From contig JAKOTU010000055.1 in the NCBI GenBank assembly GCA_029776155.1, positions 62,001 through 126,000 of the forward strand: DNA of 64,000 nt, read 5' to 3'. Of this stretch, positions 49,395 through 62,489 are shown in pieces. Origin of the DNA: Bacillota bacterium. GTDB taxonomy: Bacteria; Bacillota; Limnochordia; Darwinibacteriales; Darwinibacteriaceae. The first letter of the stretch is position 1. Every line of letters begins with the position of its first letter. The notes under the pieces are model-generated. The model saw only the letters and a program-made list of their open reading frames with translations. It did not search any database and was not told the origin of the DNA. The position numbers and the translations under genes are program-made.

Positions 49395-50374
49395 TCCACA
49401 TCCCCCTGTCCATCCAAGTGCCGCGGCGACTCGCCAGCTCTGCTCGACAGCACGAATTCTGTATTACGCACTATGGTGTCGGCTATTTCCTTCACCGCGT
49501 TCATGATCCACATGTAAGTCTGGGTATCGGGTTCATAATTAGCCTCCCCAAAGGCATGGATGCGCCGCTGCTGCATAAGCTTGTTCACCTGGGCGAACTC
49601 TTCCTTGGCACCCTTGGCATAGACCCCATATGTCCTGCCCCCGTTTTGGTTGATCAAAGAAAAGACCGGGACATCGCTGGGGCCATCGGCGATATAGATC
49701 ATGTTCTGGAAGGGAATGCGCCGCTCCGATCTGGGGACATAACTGTTCACGTCGATTCCTTCGAGCTTGTTGACTCCCTTGTTGATCTCGAAAATGGCTC
49801 GTGTTTTGGTGGTGTTATCAATCACATAACCAATATCCTGGATCACCAACTCATCTTCGGGGATTTCCTCAACCCCTTTCTGAAGGTAACCTGGGGGCAA
49901 GCGGACTTCCACAAACTCGCAGGCCCAGATCCCGTCCACATACTCGGCGATCTTACTGCCCAAGATCATCTGGCGCAGACCGGTGCTGACAATATAGTGT
50001 TCCACTTTGATATCGTATTTACGATATACCGGATCGTTGGTCACAAAATCCTTCACAGCCTGGAAAAACGCAGGCAGCCCAGGGTAAAACTCCAGCTCCC
50101 CGCCGAGCTGCCGGAGCAGCTTGTTGTTCAGACCACGGAAAATGCCTGCCCGCACATAGGATAGGATATGGTTGAGGTAGATGCTGTCCTCCGCCACCAT
50201 TTCATTGCCTTCCCGGCGCAGATACTGGGGGAGGGCCTTCACCTCCCGCCAAAAGGCGCGGCCGTCCACATTGTAGTACCGGAACAACGGCTCCTGCATA
50301 TACCCGGGAATCAGCGTCTTGTCGAAATCCCAGATCACAGCGATGTGTGTTTTGGTCACAAGCTCCGCAACCAT
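49391..50374 (-). CDS. HAD-superfamily phosphatase, unknown substrate
   Basis: The 327-residue protein is a HAD hydrolase with motif I VIWDFDKTLIPGYM, motif II IVSTGLRQM and motif III YIADGPSDVPVFSLI. A large cap-like insertion (residues 30-150) and a C-terminal extension of about 80 residues are not typical of phosphoserine phosphatases. GTAGGAGGTTG precedes the ATG. It is upstream of, and overlaps, the APH-type kinase gene. Confidence 0.85.
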   Translation of the reverse strand: MVAELVTKTHIAVIWDFDKTLIPGYMQEPLFRYYNVDGRAFWREVKALPQYLRREGNEMVAEDSIYLNHILSYVRAGIFRGLNNKLLRQLGGELEFYPGLPAFFQAVKDFVTNDPVYRKYDIKVEHYIVSTGLRQMILGSKIAEYVDGIWACEFVEVRLPPGYLQKGVEEIPEDELVIQDIGYVIDNTTKTRAIFEINKGVNKLEGIDVNSYVPRSERRIPFQNMIYIADGPSDVPVFSLINQNGGRTYGVYAKGAKEEFAQVNKLMQQRRIHAFGEANYEPDTQTYMWIMNAVKEIADTIVRNTEFVLSSRAGESPRHLDGQGDVE

Positions 50375-50386
50375 GGAACCAACCTC

Positions 50387-51109
50387 CTACACAAGCTGAA
50401 CCGGGAGCTGGGGCCCCCAGACTGTACCCTCTTCCTCTACCTGGCATTTGTAGGCCAAAATGTGCATTCCAGCGCGGCGGGCGACCTGCAAAGCTTGCGC
50501 AAAGCGGGGATCAATATGGGCGGCAGGCTTGAAGCTGCGGGCATCTGATCGCTGCACCACAAACAACACCGCGCCCTGCACTATTCCCCTGGAGTGCAGT
50601 TCCGCCAGTTTGTGCACATGCCTGGCCCCCCTGGCGGTTACCGCATCGGGGAACATGGCCATCCCTTCCTGCACCAGCGTACAGCTCTTAACCTCCACAA
50701 GCAGCTGGGAGCCAGCTGTGTTCTCCATAAGGAAATCAAAACGCGAGCCTTCATAGGGGTATTCCGCGCGCACCACATCCCACTGCTCCAGGGCACCAAC
50801 AACTTTGGCGCGCAGGGCCTCCTCGGCAAGCTGGTTGGCCAGCGTAGACTGCAGGGAAACTAGAACCGACCCTGAAGTCTGCACCAGCATCACCGACCAC
50901 TTGGTCCTGCGCTTGGCACTCTGTGCAGCTCGCAGGTACAGCAGCGCCCCAGGCAGCAGCAGTTCTTTCAACCTCCCTGGGTCGGCCAAATGGGCCTCCA
51001 CCAGCTCTCCCGACTGCTCCAGTCGGCAGTGCACTACAAAACGGTTGGGCCTTTCCACAAAACGGGCCTTCACCAGCTCACCGAACTCCAGGGACAGTTG
51101 ACTGCGCAC
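50387..51109 (-). CDS. sfsA: SfsA family DNA-binding/nuclease protein
   Basis: The 240-residue protein has the SfsA pattern: FVERPNRFVVHCRLEQSGELVEAHLADPGRLKELL, FDFLMENTAGSQLLVEVKSCTLVQEGMAMFPDAVTARGARHVHKL read in blocks, and MHILAYKC at the end. SfsA is associated with sugar fermentation regulation in E. coli and has a restriction-type nuclease fold (E-x-K in VEVKS). The GTG start follows GGTGGTGGAGGA. A longer reading upstream would enter the divergent cca region and is rejected. Confidence 0.92.
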   Translation of the reverse strand: MRSQLSLEFGELVKARFVERPNRFVVHCRLEQSGELVEAHLADPGRLKELLLPGALLYLRAAQSAKRRTKWSVMLVQTSGSVLVSLQSTLANQLAEEALRAKVVGALEQWDVVRAEYPYEGSRFDFLMENTAGSQLLVEVKSCTLVQEGMAMFPDAVTARGARHVHKLAELHSRGIVQGAVLFVVQRSDARSFKPAAHIDPRFAQALQVARRAGMHILAYKCQVEEEGTVWGPQLPVQLV

Positions 51110-51232
51110 TCCTCCACCACCTAAGAAGCTGTAGTGACTAATAGAATTCCATATCGGCAGGCGCATTCCTGCGCAGAAGAGGAGAAAGAGCAGGAAACGC
51201 CGAAATGAAACGGCGCTTAAGGAGGAATGAGT

Positions 51233-52585
51233 ATGATCATCTCCGTGCCGCCCAAGGTGCTGCAGGCGTGCACTGTGCTCAAGGGCCACGGCTTCCAGGC
51301 CTATCTAGTAGGCGGGGCCGTGCGCGACAGCCTCTTGGGCCTGGCCCCCACTGATTGGGATATCGCCACCGATGCCCTGCCGGACCAAGTGGAAAACCTA
51401 TTCCCCACCTCCATCCCTACGGGCAAACGCTTCGGCACCATCACGGTGCTGGTTGAGGGCCTGCCGATTGAAGTGACCACTATGCGCAGCGACGGCCCGT
51501 ACAGCGACCAGCGGCGCCCCGACTACATCGTCTACACAGACCGCCTGGAGTTGGACTTAGCCCGGCGGGACTTCACCATCAACGCCCTGGGCTATGACCC
51601 CTTCACCAAACGCCTCATCGATCCCTTCCAGGGCCGCAGGCATCTGAGAAGAAGGATCCTGGCCACGGTGGGAGAACCCGCGGCCCGTTTCCAGGAAGAC
51701 CCCCTGCGCATGCTGCGGTTGGTCCGCTTTCAGGCCACCTTGGGCTTTAGGGTCCACCGGGAAACGGAAAAAGCCCTGCCCAAACTGGCCCACCTCATGG
51801 CCAAGGTGAGCCCAGAACGCATCTTGGCAGAGCTGAACAAAATGCTTGTGGGCCAAGAGCTCCTCACCGCCCTGCACACCTTTTACACCGGCACCCTCAT
51901 GGAACAGGTACTCCCGGAGCTGGCCTCCTTGGCAGCGCTTTCCGCAGGGGCTAACCATCCTTATGATCTGCTCACCCATCTGTGCACAGCGGCCCATTTT
52001 GCCCCACCCCAGCTGGCTCTGCGCTGGGCCGCGCTCCTGCATGATCTGGGTAAAAAGCAGAGCCTGGGCCGGGACCATGCCCAGCTCAGCGCGGAACTAG
52101 CCCAGGACATCTTGAGACGTCTGCGCGCCAGCACCGAGCTGATCAACCAGGTGTCCACCCTCATCGCCCATCATATGTTCTCCGTGCACCCCCACAGCTC
52201 AGACCGGGCCCTACGCCGCTTTCTAGGCCAGGTGGGGGTGGAAACGGCCAGGTCCTTAATCAAGCTCCGACAAGCGGACATGGCCGGGATGAATGTCCCA
52301 CCCCGGGAGATCATCGCCTTTGGCCAGGCCCTTGAAGGGCGGATCCAGGAGATCCTGGACCAGGAAAACGCCCTGTCCCTCAAAGATCTGCGCCTCGACG
52401 GCCGCCAGCTGTTGGACGCGCTGCAGCTGAAGCCTGGACCCTTAGTGGGTGAGATTCTGAACTACCTTCTGGAAAGGGTGTGGGAGGAGCCCGAGCTGAA
52501 CCAGACAGCCACCCTGCTGGCCTTAGCCAGGGATTACCTCCAGTCCCCAAAGGAAAAGGGAGCCGAACAGCCCCCTTCTTCCTAA
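51233..52585 (+). CDS. cca: CCA tRNA nucleotidyltransferase (HD-domain type)
   Basis: The 450-residue class II nucleotidyltransferase adds CCA to tRNA 3' ends. It has the head motif YLVGGAVRDSLLGLAPTDWDIAT with the catalytic aspartates, DYIVYTDRLELDLARRDFTINALG, the RNA-binding neck and body EDPLRMLRLVRFQATLGF, and an HD domain with WAALLHDLGKKQ. AAGGAGGA is best spaced for the ATG at 51233. Its stop overlaps the convergent NYN gene by four bases. A poly(A)-polymerase role is less likely. Confidence 0.9.
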   Translation: MIISVPPKVLQACTVLKGHGFQAYLVGGAVRDSLLGLAPTDWDIATDALPDQVENLFPTSIPTGKRFGTITVLVEGLPIEVTTMRSDGPYSDQRRPDYIVYTDRLELDLARRDFTINALGYDPFTKRLIDPFQGRRHLRRRILATVGEPAARFQEDPLRMLRLVRFQATLGFRVHRETEKALPKLAHLMAKVSPERILAELNKMLVGQELLTALHTFYTGTLMEQVLPELASLAALSAGANHPYDLLTHLCTAAHFAPPQLALRWAALLHDLGKKQSLGRDHAQLSAELAQDILRRLRASTELINQVSTLIAHHMFSVHPHSSDRALRRFLGQVGVETARSLIKLRQADMAGMNVPPREIIAFGQALEGRIQEILDQENALSLKDLRLDGRQLLDALQLKPGPLVGEILNYLLERVWEEPELNQTATLLALARDYLQSPKEKGAEQPPSS

Positions 52586-53535
52586 TGTATAATGGTCACA
52601 TTACGGGCCCGCCCGTTCTTTTCCAGGGAAGTCTCTCCGCTGGGATCGGGGGCTTTGATCTCCACAAACTCCACGGGAGTACCAGGTTTCAGGTGCTTAT
52701 CCCTCTGATCCGCGGGCAGATTCGCTTTGGTGAAGAAGTAGTCACCCTGATCGGTGCGGATAAACCCGTAATTCCCCATATAACGTTTGATCACCCCCCG
52801 GAGTTTGTGCGGGGCAGCCGCGGTGGGCTTAACTCGCATCCAGTACACCGGGGGCGTTTTGTTGTTGCTCCGCACCTCGAAGAGCTCGGGATAGGAGCGT
52901 AGAATATCCAGCAGGTTCGTGTAATTGTAGCTGCGGGGGTCAAAGTCGGAAAACTCACGGCGGATAGCCTGCCCCAGGTCGGCCAGGAGCAGCCAACCGT
53001 CACTGTCTTCGTCACTGGCTTCATAGGCCCGCCGTACAATATCCTCTACCGGCAGCGCCCCCGGAGAAGTCTTGTTCTCCTCTTCCACCGCGGAGCTGCC
53101 GGAAAAGCCCAAGTTTTCCAGGTATATAAAGCGGTTGCAGGAGCGCACCAGGATGTTCTTGGTCCCCTGACGCCCGATCCCACAGACATACATGCCGTGC
53201 TCCCTAAGGCGCAGGGCTAAGCTGTAATAATCACTGTCGCTGGATACTATGCAGAACGCATTTACGGGGTTGCGGTTGGTGGAGACAATCTCGATGGCAT
53301 CCATGATCAAGGCGCCATCGGTGGCGTTCTGCCCGTAGCGGAACTGCTGCACCGGCCGGACGGGATAGCTCTGTAAAAGTTCCTTCCACCCCCCCATATG
53401 GGGTTGGGTCCAATCTCCATAGACCCTGGTTAATATAATTTCACCCGAGCGGTTTATTTCGGCCAGGATAGGCCCTAAAAACCGCGGAGCGATGTTTTCG
53501 CCATCGATGAGGACGGCAAAACGATGTTCGGACAC
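52582..53535 (-). CDS. NYN-domain protein with LOTUS and cold-shock-like domains
   Basis: This 317-residue protein has three parts. An N-terminal NYN (PIN-like ribonuclease) domain has acidic residues in VLIDGENI, DGALIMDAIEI and VSSDSDYYSLALRL. A central OST-HTH/LOTUS-type domain (about 175-240) contains LADLGQAIRREFSDFDPRSY. A C-terminal cold-shock-like RNA-binding domain reads GVIKRYMGNYGFIRTDQGDYFF. This suggests an RNA-cleaving or RNA-binding protein. The GTG start follows GAGGAGG with six-base spacing. Confidence 0.85.
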   Translation of the reverse strand: MSEHRFAVLIDGENIAPRFLGPILAEINRSGEIILTRVYGDWTQPHMGGWKELLQSYPVRPVQQFRYGQNATDGALIMDAIEIVSTNRNPVNAFCIVSSDSDYYSLALRLREHGMYVCGIGRQGTKNILVRSCNRFIYLENLGFSGSSAVEEENKTSPGALPVEDIVRRAYEASDEDSDGWLLLADLGQAIRREFSDFDPRSYNYTNLLDILRSYPELFEVRSNNKTPPVYWMRVKPTAAAPHKLRGVIKRYMGNYGFIRTDQGDYFFTKANLPADQRDKHLKPGTPVEFVEIKAPDPSGETSLEKNGRARNVTIIH

Positions 53536-53558
53536 AAAAATCCTCCTCTGTTTCAAAC

Positions 53559-54020
53559 TTACCTGCGTGCACGGAGCGCCTGTTCGAGTAAGCTCAGGAA
53601 GCTTCGCTCAAACCTGCTGTCGTCGGCAGCCGTGCGGGCCGGCGGCCCTTTGGTTCGTCCGCCAGCCCTTCTGTGTTTAGCTTTCCAAAAGCGTTCATCC
53701 AAAAGAAAATCCATATTCTGCTGGGAATAAATACGACCTGAGGGCGAAAGGGCAAAGGCGCCTTTCCCCAAAACTAGCGCGGCCAGACCCCAGTCCTGCG
53801 TTACTACGATATCGCCTCGTACCGCATTGTTGATCACGGCCAGGTCTGCAGCGTCGCGTCCTTTACCCACCGTAATGTGGTCTGGGTTATCGATCTGGTG
53901 GTCAATGGACGCTATGGTTAGGAGCCGGAAACCCAGGCGTTCACGATGCTTCTGCATCACCTGCAGGCACACCCGGGGGCAGGCGTCGGCATCCACGATA
54001 ACCTTAAGCAGAGCCCCCAC
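53559..54020 (-). CDS. YaiI/YqxD family (DUF188) protein
   Basis: The 153-residue protein has the DUF188 blocks IVDADACPR at the N-terminus, TVGKGRDAADLAVINNA, VVTQDWGLAALVL and the arginine-rich RTKGPPARTAADDSRFERSF. It has a PIN-like fold with conserved aspartates, so nuclease activity is possible. The start is a GTG; ribosome-site spacing is not decisive. It lies 23 bases upstream of the NYN gene stop region on the same strand. Confidence 0.88.
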   Translation of the reverse strand: MGALLKVIVDADACPRVCLQVMQKHRERLGFRLLTIASIDHQIDNPDHITVGKGRDAADLAVINNAVRGDIVVTQDWGLAALVLGKGAFALSPSGRIYSQQNMDFLLDERFWKAKHRRAGGRTKGPPARTAADDSRFERSFLSLLEQALRARR

Positions 54021-54023
54021 CCC

Positions 54024-54803
54024 CTAGTAATGGCCGAGCAGGCCGCGGGACATGGCCCTTTTCTCGCACAGCTTGTAGACACCGTAACCCAGGAGCAGGT
54101 GAACCGCACCAATGGCAAAGAGGAGCAGGAGCCTGCTGAGGCCGATTTCCGCCAAGCCCCGGCCCCGGACCATCATCTCCCGGACCAAGCCAGCGCCGAA
54201 GCTTCCAGGCAGAAGGCGCATCCAGGCAACTTTCTCCGCTGGCATGGCCACCAAGCCTATGAGCAGGAACTGTACAATCTGGGTATAGCTGTCGATGCGC
54301 TGAAAAATCAAAGTCAACCCAGCAATGATCAAGCCCAGACCCACAGGGCCTAGGAGGGTGCCCACGAAAACGGGCAGCAGAGCCGGCAGGTTAATGTGGA
54401 GAACCGTCCCGGCCGTGCGCATGGCAGCCGCCAACAGCACAGCCGCCATAAACAAGTTGGCGATAAAGGCTGCCAACACATGGGCCCCGATCACCCAGCC
54501 AAAGCCGTGCACCGACATGTACAGCTGCTCCAGGGTGCCCGTGAGGGCTTCGGAGCGGATTTGCTGGGCAACATCTTGATAGGTGGTATATAAAAAGAAC
54601 CACATGACATAACCCACGACCAAGGCTTCCACCGTATCCCCAGTTAGGCCTGTTGGGCCGCTCAGCCCCCGGTACCCGCCCAAAATGAGCAGGAAGATGC
54701 AGTACAGGGTGAGCATCCCGCCCAGAGTGTTCAGCAGATAGCGCCGGAAGTAGATGACCTGCTTCTTGAAAAAGGCCTGAAGTAGGAGCAACTTCTTACG
54801 CAC
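54024..54803 (-). CDS. ABC-2 type transporter permease
   Basis: The 259-residue protein has six hydrophobic segments in the ABC-2 arrangement, beginning KKQVIYFRRYLLNTLGGMLTLY and including GTLLGPVGLGLIIAGLTLIFQR. It is exported or inserted with the ATPase encoded just upstream, whose gene it overlaps by eight bases. The GTG start MRKKLLLLQ is near GGGGGT. The substrate (drug, lipid or peptide) is not known. Confidence 0.88.
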   Translation of the reverse strand: MRKKLLLLQAFFKKQVIYFRRYLLNTLGGMLTLYCIFLLILGGYRGLSGPTGLTGDTVEALVVGYVMWFFLYTTYQDVAQQIRSEALTGTLEQLYMSVHGFGWVIGAHVLAAFIANLFMAAVLLAAAMRTAGTVLHINLPALLPVFVGTLLGPVGLGLIIAGLTLIFQRIDSYTQIVQFLLIGLVAMPAEKVAWMRLLPGSFGAGLVREMMVRGRGLAEIGLSRLLLLFAIGAVHLLLGYGVYKLCEKRAMSRGLLGHY

Positions 54804-55755
54804 TGTCCGACCCCCTTGCCAGGATCTCCAAGAAGATCTGTTCAAAGCTGTTCTGCTCCTGGTCGATGGAACGGATCACGGCCTGTTCCTCCCCAAGCAC
54901 GCCAAACACTTCATAGAGAACCTGGGAGTCGTCCAGCCGTACAGTGAGGACTGTCTGCTTCAGGGCTTCCTCCCCGATCTGCACCTGGGGCAGGACTGCC
55001 AGCGCATCCCGCTGCTTGGGGCTTAAGGGGCCTTCAACGACGATATGGTACACCTTCACCCGGAACAGATCCAGCAGATTGCGCACACTGTCATCGGCCA
55101 CAATCCTCCCTTGGTTCATGATAATCACCCGCTCACAAGTATCCTGCACCACATGCATATCGTGGCTGGTCAGGATTACCGTGCGCCGCTGTTCATGGAC
55201 CAAGCCCTTAAGCAGCTGACGGATCTCCAAGGAGGATTGCACATCCAACCCCAGAGTTGGCTCATCCAGCAGCACAACCTGGCTGCCTGCCAGTAGGGCC
55301 ACTGCTGTGGCCAGCTTCTGCTGCATCCCCCGGGAGAGTTTCCGCGCCTCCGTGTGCGCTTTGTCCTGCAGCCGAAACAGTTCCAGGTAGTAGTCGATCT
55401 CCCGCCGCACAGCCCGGGGATCCCGCCCTTTCAGGGCGGCAAAGAACTCCAGGTTTTCCCGGCAGGTGAGCCGCCAGTAGATGTTGCGGTTGCCCTCCAG
55501 TACCGCGCTAACATCTTCCAGGGCATCAAGGCGTCGGCGCACCATATCTTTGCCGTTGATCACGATCTGGCCCGCATCGGGCCTGATCAGACCGCAGAGC
55601 ACTTTGACGGTGGTGGTCTTACCGGCACCATTGGGACCCAACAGCCCCACCAACTGCCCCCGGGACACCTGAAAGCTGATGCCGTCCACCGCCTTTACCG
55701 GCGGTGCGCCCCGGCGTCCGGGATACATCTTTTCCAAGCACTCCACACGGACCAT
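54796..55755 (-). CDS. ABC transporter ATP-binding protein
   Basis: The 319-residue ATPase has Walker A LLGPNGAGKTTTVKVL (about 39-54), the Q-loop ALEDVSAVLEGN, the signature LSRGMQQKLATAVALL, Walker B VVLLDEPTLGLD and the H-loop ILTSHDM. The C-terminal 90 residues form an accessory domain found in ABC-2 exporter ATPases of the natA/drrA type. It makes a two-gene export system with the permease. Confidence 0.92.
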   Translation of the reverse strand: MVRVECLEKMYPGRRGAPPVKAVDGISFQVSRGQLVGLLGPNGAGKTTTVKVLCGLIRPDAGQIVINGKDMVRRRLDALEDVSAVLEGNRNIYWRLTCRENLEFFAALKGRDPRAVRREIDYYLELFRLQDKAHTEARKLSRGMQQKLATAVALLAGSQVVLLDEPTLGLDVQSSLEIRQLLKGLVHEQRRTVILTSHDMHVVQDTCERVIIMNQGRIVADDSVRNLLDLFRVKVYHIVVEGPLSPKQRDALAVLPQVQIGEEALKQTVLTVRLDDSQVLYEVFGVLGEEQAVIRSIDQEQNSFEQIFLEILARGSDSA

Positions 55756-55825
55756 GGGACTCCCCCGCTGAGTTTTGCTTATAAATTTTTACAATTCGAG
55801 CCCTTTTGCCCTTCTCCTGCCAACG

Positions 55826-55861
55826 AAAACTGCAGAACAACCCGGCAGGGCTGTTCTGCAG
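55826..55861 (-). terminator. Intrinsic terminator after pckA
   Basis: On the minus strand CTGCAGAACAGCCC pairs with GGGTTGTTCTGCAG (one G-U) around a four-base loop, followed by TTTTCG. It begins 12 bases after the pckA stop. Confidence 0.85.
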
Positions 55862-55872
55862 CAGCATACAGA

Positions 55873-57459
55873 TTAGTCGACCTTGGGTCCGGCCGCCTTG
55901 ACTTCTGGGGCCAAGCCGGCATACTTGGCCTCGAAGTTGTCCTGGAAGGCCTTGGCCAGCTCACGGGCTTTGGCATCGTAAGCCTCGGGGTCAGCCCAGG
56001 TTTTCTTGGGATCCAAAATCTCGCTGGGTACATCGGGACAGCTCAAGGGTACTTTAAAGCCGAAGACGGGGTCCAGGCGCATCTCCACATCGTCCAGCTC
56101 ACCAGATAACGCGGCGGTTACCATGCGCCTAGTGTACTTGAGGGAAATGCGCTCCCCAATTCCGTAGGGGCCTCCCGACCAGCCCGTGTTGATCAGGTAT
56201 ACTTTGGCGCCGTGTTTGTTAACCCGTTCTTTGAGCATCTGTGCATAGGTTAAGGGACTGAGGGGCAGGAAGGGCTCGCCAAAGCAGGCGGAAAATGTGG
56301 CCTGGGGCTCTTTGATGCCCCGTTCTGTGCCTGCCAGCTTGCTGGTGTAGCCGGAGATGAAGTGGTACATGATCTGCTCATCCTCCAGAATACTGATGGG
56401 AGGCAGTACTCCAAAGGCATCTGCAGTGAGGAAAACGACGGCGGCAGGGTGCCCGGCCATGCTGGGATCTACCCGGCCTGGAATGTAATCCAGGGGATAA
56501 GCACACCTGGTGTTTTCAGTCAGGGATCCATCTGTATAATCAGCAACGCGGTCCTGGGGATCCAACACCACATTTTCCAGCACGGAGCCGAAGCGGATGG
56601 CATCCCAAATTTGGGGTTCATGCTCCCTGGAGAGGTTAATGCACTTGGCGTAGCAGCCGCCTTCCAGGTTGAAAATGCCCGCTTCAGACCAGCCGTGCTC
56701 ATCGTCCCCCACCAATCTGCGCTGGGGATCTGCGGAGAGGGTGGTCTTGCCGGTGCCGGACAGTCCGAAGAACAGGGCGGTGCGGCCATCTGGACCCACG
56801 TTCGCCGAACAGTGCATGGACAACACGCCTTTGGTTGGGAGCAGGTAGTTCATCACGGTAAAAATGGACTTTTTAATCTCACCGGCATAAGCCGTGCCCC
56901 CAATAAGCACAACCCGTTCTTTGAAGGATACGATAACGAAGGCCTCCGAGTTGGTCCCATCCCGTTCGGGAATGGCCTTAAGACCCGGGACACTGATCAC
57001 TGTAAACTGCGGTTGATGGCTGCTTAAGGCTTCCCGGGAGGGGCGGATGAACAGCTGCCGGGCAAACAGGTTCTGCCAGGCGTACTGGTTGATCACCCTC
57101 AAGGGCATGCGATGCTCGGGGTCGGCGCCCACATAGCCGTCGAAGACGAACAGCTCATCCTGGCGTTCCAAGAACTCCAGCACTAAATCGTAAAGCTTGT
57201 ACAACTTCTCTTCGCTGAAGGGAACGTTGACCTTGCCCCACGCGACGGTGTCCCTGGTCAGGTCATCTTCCACAATAAACTTGTCATTCGGCGAGCGTCC
57301 AGTATACTTCCCCGTGGTAGTAGAAAGAGCTCCCGTGGAGGATAGCCTCCCTTCCCAACGCCGCAGTGCCGCTTCCACCAGCTGGGGCGCGGAGAAGTTG
57401 AAGTGGGTGGTCTCGCGGTCCAAGACTGCCTGCAATCTGGTTAATCTGCCTTCTGACAT
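55873..57459 (-). CDS. pckA: Phosphoenolpyruvate carboxykinase (ATP)
   Basis: PckA converts oxaloacetate and ATP to phosphoenolpyruvate for gluconeogenesis, or the reverse in some anaerobes. The 528-residue protein is full length with [12 protein letters not shown], the Walker-type loop [15 protein letters not shown] (about 235-249), [14 protein letters not shown] and [21 protein letters not shown]. It appears to have its own transcript, bounded by a terminator. Confidence 0.97.
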   Translation of the reverse strand: MSEGRLTRLQAVLDRETTHFNFSAPQLVEAALRRWEGRLSSTGALSTTTGKYTGRSPNDKFIVEDDLTRDTVAWGKVNVPFSEEKLYKLYDLVLEFLERQDELFVFDGYVGADPEHRMPLRVINQYAWQNLFARQLFIRPSREALSSHQPQFTVISVPGLKAIPERDGTNSEAFVIVSFKERVVLIGGTAYAGEIKKSIFTVMNYLLPTKGVLSMHCSANVGPDGRTALFFGLSGTGKTTLSADPQRRLVGDDEHGWSEAGIFNLEGGCYAKCINLSREHEPQIWDAIRFGSVLENVVLDPQDRVADYTDGSLTENTRCAYPLDYIPGRVDPSMAGHPAAVVFLTADAFGVLPPISILEDEQIMYHFISGYTSKLAGTERGIKEPQATFSACFGEPFLPLSPLTYAQMLKERVNKHGAKVYLINTGWSGGPYGIGERISLKYTRRMVTAALSGELDDVEMRLDPVFGFKVPLSCPDVPSEILDPKKTWADPEAYDAKARELAKAFQDNFEAKYAGLAPEVKAAGPKVD

Positions 57460-57533
57460 TCAGTATGAACCTCCTTGCTGCATCGTTGGTCCTTCCTGGG
57501 ATTACCTCTTCCCCATTGGGGCCAAAAAACCTC

Positions 57534-57815
57534 TCAGTACAAGTCCATTTCCACCTGAGTTACGTTCCAGCGGGGCTCCGAGTCCAAAAAATTCAGCACC
57601 AGCTGCAGCTGCCGCTCCACATGCTCCCTGCTGCCGCCCACAACGGCGATGCCCAGGGTGGCCCTCTGCCAAAGGTCCGCTCCGTCCAGCTGGGCTATGG
57701 ACACGTTGAACCTGTGCTGTACCTTCTGGATCATGCCCTTAACTACCTGCCGCTTATCCTTTAGGGATGCGGCCCCGGGAATGTATACTTCCACCTTTAG
57801 GGTACCAACCAGCAT
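57534..57815 (-). CDS. DUF503 (YlxP-like) protein
   Basis: The 93-residue protein has the DUF503 pattern VGTLKVEVYIPGAASLKDKRQVV, RFNVSIAQLDGADLWQRATLGIAVVGGS and VEMDLY at the end, and a ferredoxin-like fold. YlxP is often encoded near rbfA and ribosome-maturation genes, but here it stands after mnmA. Its activity is not established. Confidence 0.9.
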   Translation of the reverse strand: MLVGTLKVEVYIPGAASLKDKRQVVKGMIQKVQHRFNVSIAQLDGADLWQRATLGIAVVGGSREHVERQLQLVLNFLDSEPRWNVTQVEMDLY

Positions 57816-57826
57816 GCCCCTTCCCC

Positions 57827-60761
<2,935 letters not shown>

Positions 60762-60765
<4 letters not shown>

Positions 60766-62489
60766 GAGACGGCCTCCTTTCCAAATTGGGAAGCGACAAT
60801 TTCTTGATAGACGCTGCATTCCTGGAGGAGCTCCTCGTGGGTGCCCTGCCCCACGATCCTCCCCGCTTCCAGCACCAGAATCTGCTGGGCATGCATAATG
60901 GTGCTCACGCGCTGTGCGACCACAATCACCGTGGCCTCCTTGGCCGCCTGCGCCAGCTCCTGACGGAGGCGGGCATCGGTCCTGTAATCCAGGGCAGAGA
61001 AGGAATCATCGAGCAGGTAGATCTGGGGCCTGCGCACCAGCGCCCGGGCAATGGACAGCCGCTGTTTCTGGCCCCCGGAGAGATTGGTTCCCCCTTGGGC
61101 CACCTCGCCGGCAAAGCCTGCTTCCCGTTCTGTGATGAACTCCAGAGCCTGGGCAATACGGGCCGCCTCCCGCACTTCTGGGTCGGTGGCCTCCCCCTTC
61201 CCGTGCCTGATGTTGGACTCTATGGTACCGGAAAAGAGCACCGCCTGCTGGGGTACGTAGCCAATCCGGGCGCGCAGATCGCGCTGGCTGAGCTCACGGA
61301 TATCCACACCGTCCAAGGTAATCCGCCCCGAATCGGGATCGTGGAAACGGAGCAGAAGCTCTAAAATGGTGGACTTGCCTGAACCAGTCCCGCCGATGAT
61401 GGCGGTGACTTCCCCGGGGCGGGCAGTGAAGCTGATCTCGCTTAAAACCGGCTTTTCCGCCCCCGGATAGGAAAAGGTGACCTGGTCAAAGCAAACCACG
61501 CCCCTGGCCTGCTCCACCTGCTTGGGCTGGAGGGGATCCTTGATGGAAGGCTCGGTATCCAGCACCTCCGCCAGACGCTGGGCGGAGGCGGAGGCCCGGG
61601 GCAGGTTCACAAAAATCATGGACAGCATCATCACGGCCATAAAGGTCTGCATGGTGTACTGCAGGAAAGCCATGAGATTGCCCACCTGCATTAGGCCAGC
61701 GTCGATGCGCCGCGCCGCGAACCAGATAATCACAATATTGGTCAGGTTGATGAGCAAGCCTAACAGGGGCATCAAAGTGATCATCAGCCGGCTCACCTTC
61801 AGTGCCGTTTGGGTGAGATCGCGGTTGGCCCGGCTGAAGCGGGCCTGCTCATCCCCTTCCCGGTTGAAAGCCCGGATTACCCGCACCCCCATGAGCTGTT
61901 CCCGTACTACCAGGTTTAGCCGGTCCAGCTTTTCCTGGAGGCCCTTAAACAGGGGAACACCCCTGGCGATGGTCAAGGCCACCAGAGCGGCCATGATGGG
62001 GATGAGGGCCAGGAGGATCAGGGCCAGCTGGGCGTCTTTGCGCACCACCATGAGCACTCCCCCCACGGCCATGAGGGGGGCGCGCATAGCCATGCGCATG
62101 CTCATGTGGAACATCTGCTGCACCTGCTGCACATCATTGGTGGTGCGGGTTATCAAAGACGCCGCACCAAACTGGTCGAAGTCCCGGGGAGCAAACTCGC
62201 CTACACGGCTGAAAACTCCCAAGCGCAGGTCGCGCCCGAAAGCACCTGAAGCCCGGGAAGCCAGATAGCTGCCCACCAAGGAACAGGCCACTCCCGCCAA
62301 GGCCACTAAGAGCATTACCGCACCGGTACGCCAGATCAAACCCAGATTTCCCCGGGCAATCCCTTCGTCCACAATGCGGCTCATCAGATCCGGCAGCCGC
62401 AGAGTAGCTAACACTTCCAGAAACACCAGCCCCGATACGACCGCTACTGTCAGCAAGTACGGTCTAAGGTACTGCCTCAACTTCCACAT
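60762..62489 (-). CDS. ABC exporter subunit 1 (type I, half-transporter)
   Basis: The 575-residue protein has six membrane helices (about 15-300) and an ATPase domain with IIGGTGSGKSTILELLL, NLSGGQKQRLSIARALV and IYLLDDSFSALD. Aspartate replaces the catalytic glutamate after Walker B (LLDDS). This is the degenerate site expected in one subunit of heterodimeric exporters. It overlaps the MarR regulator upstream by 13 bases. Confidence 0.94.
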
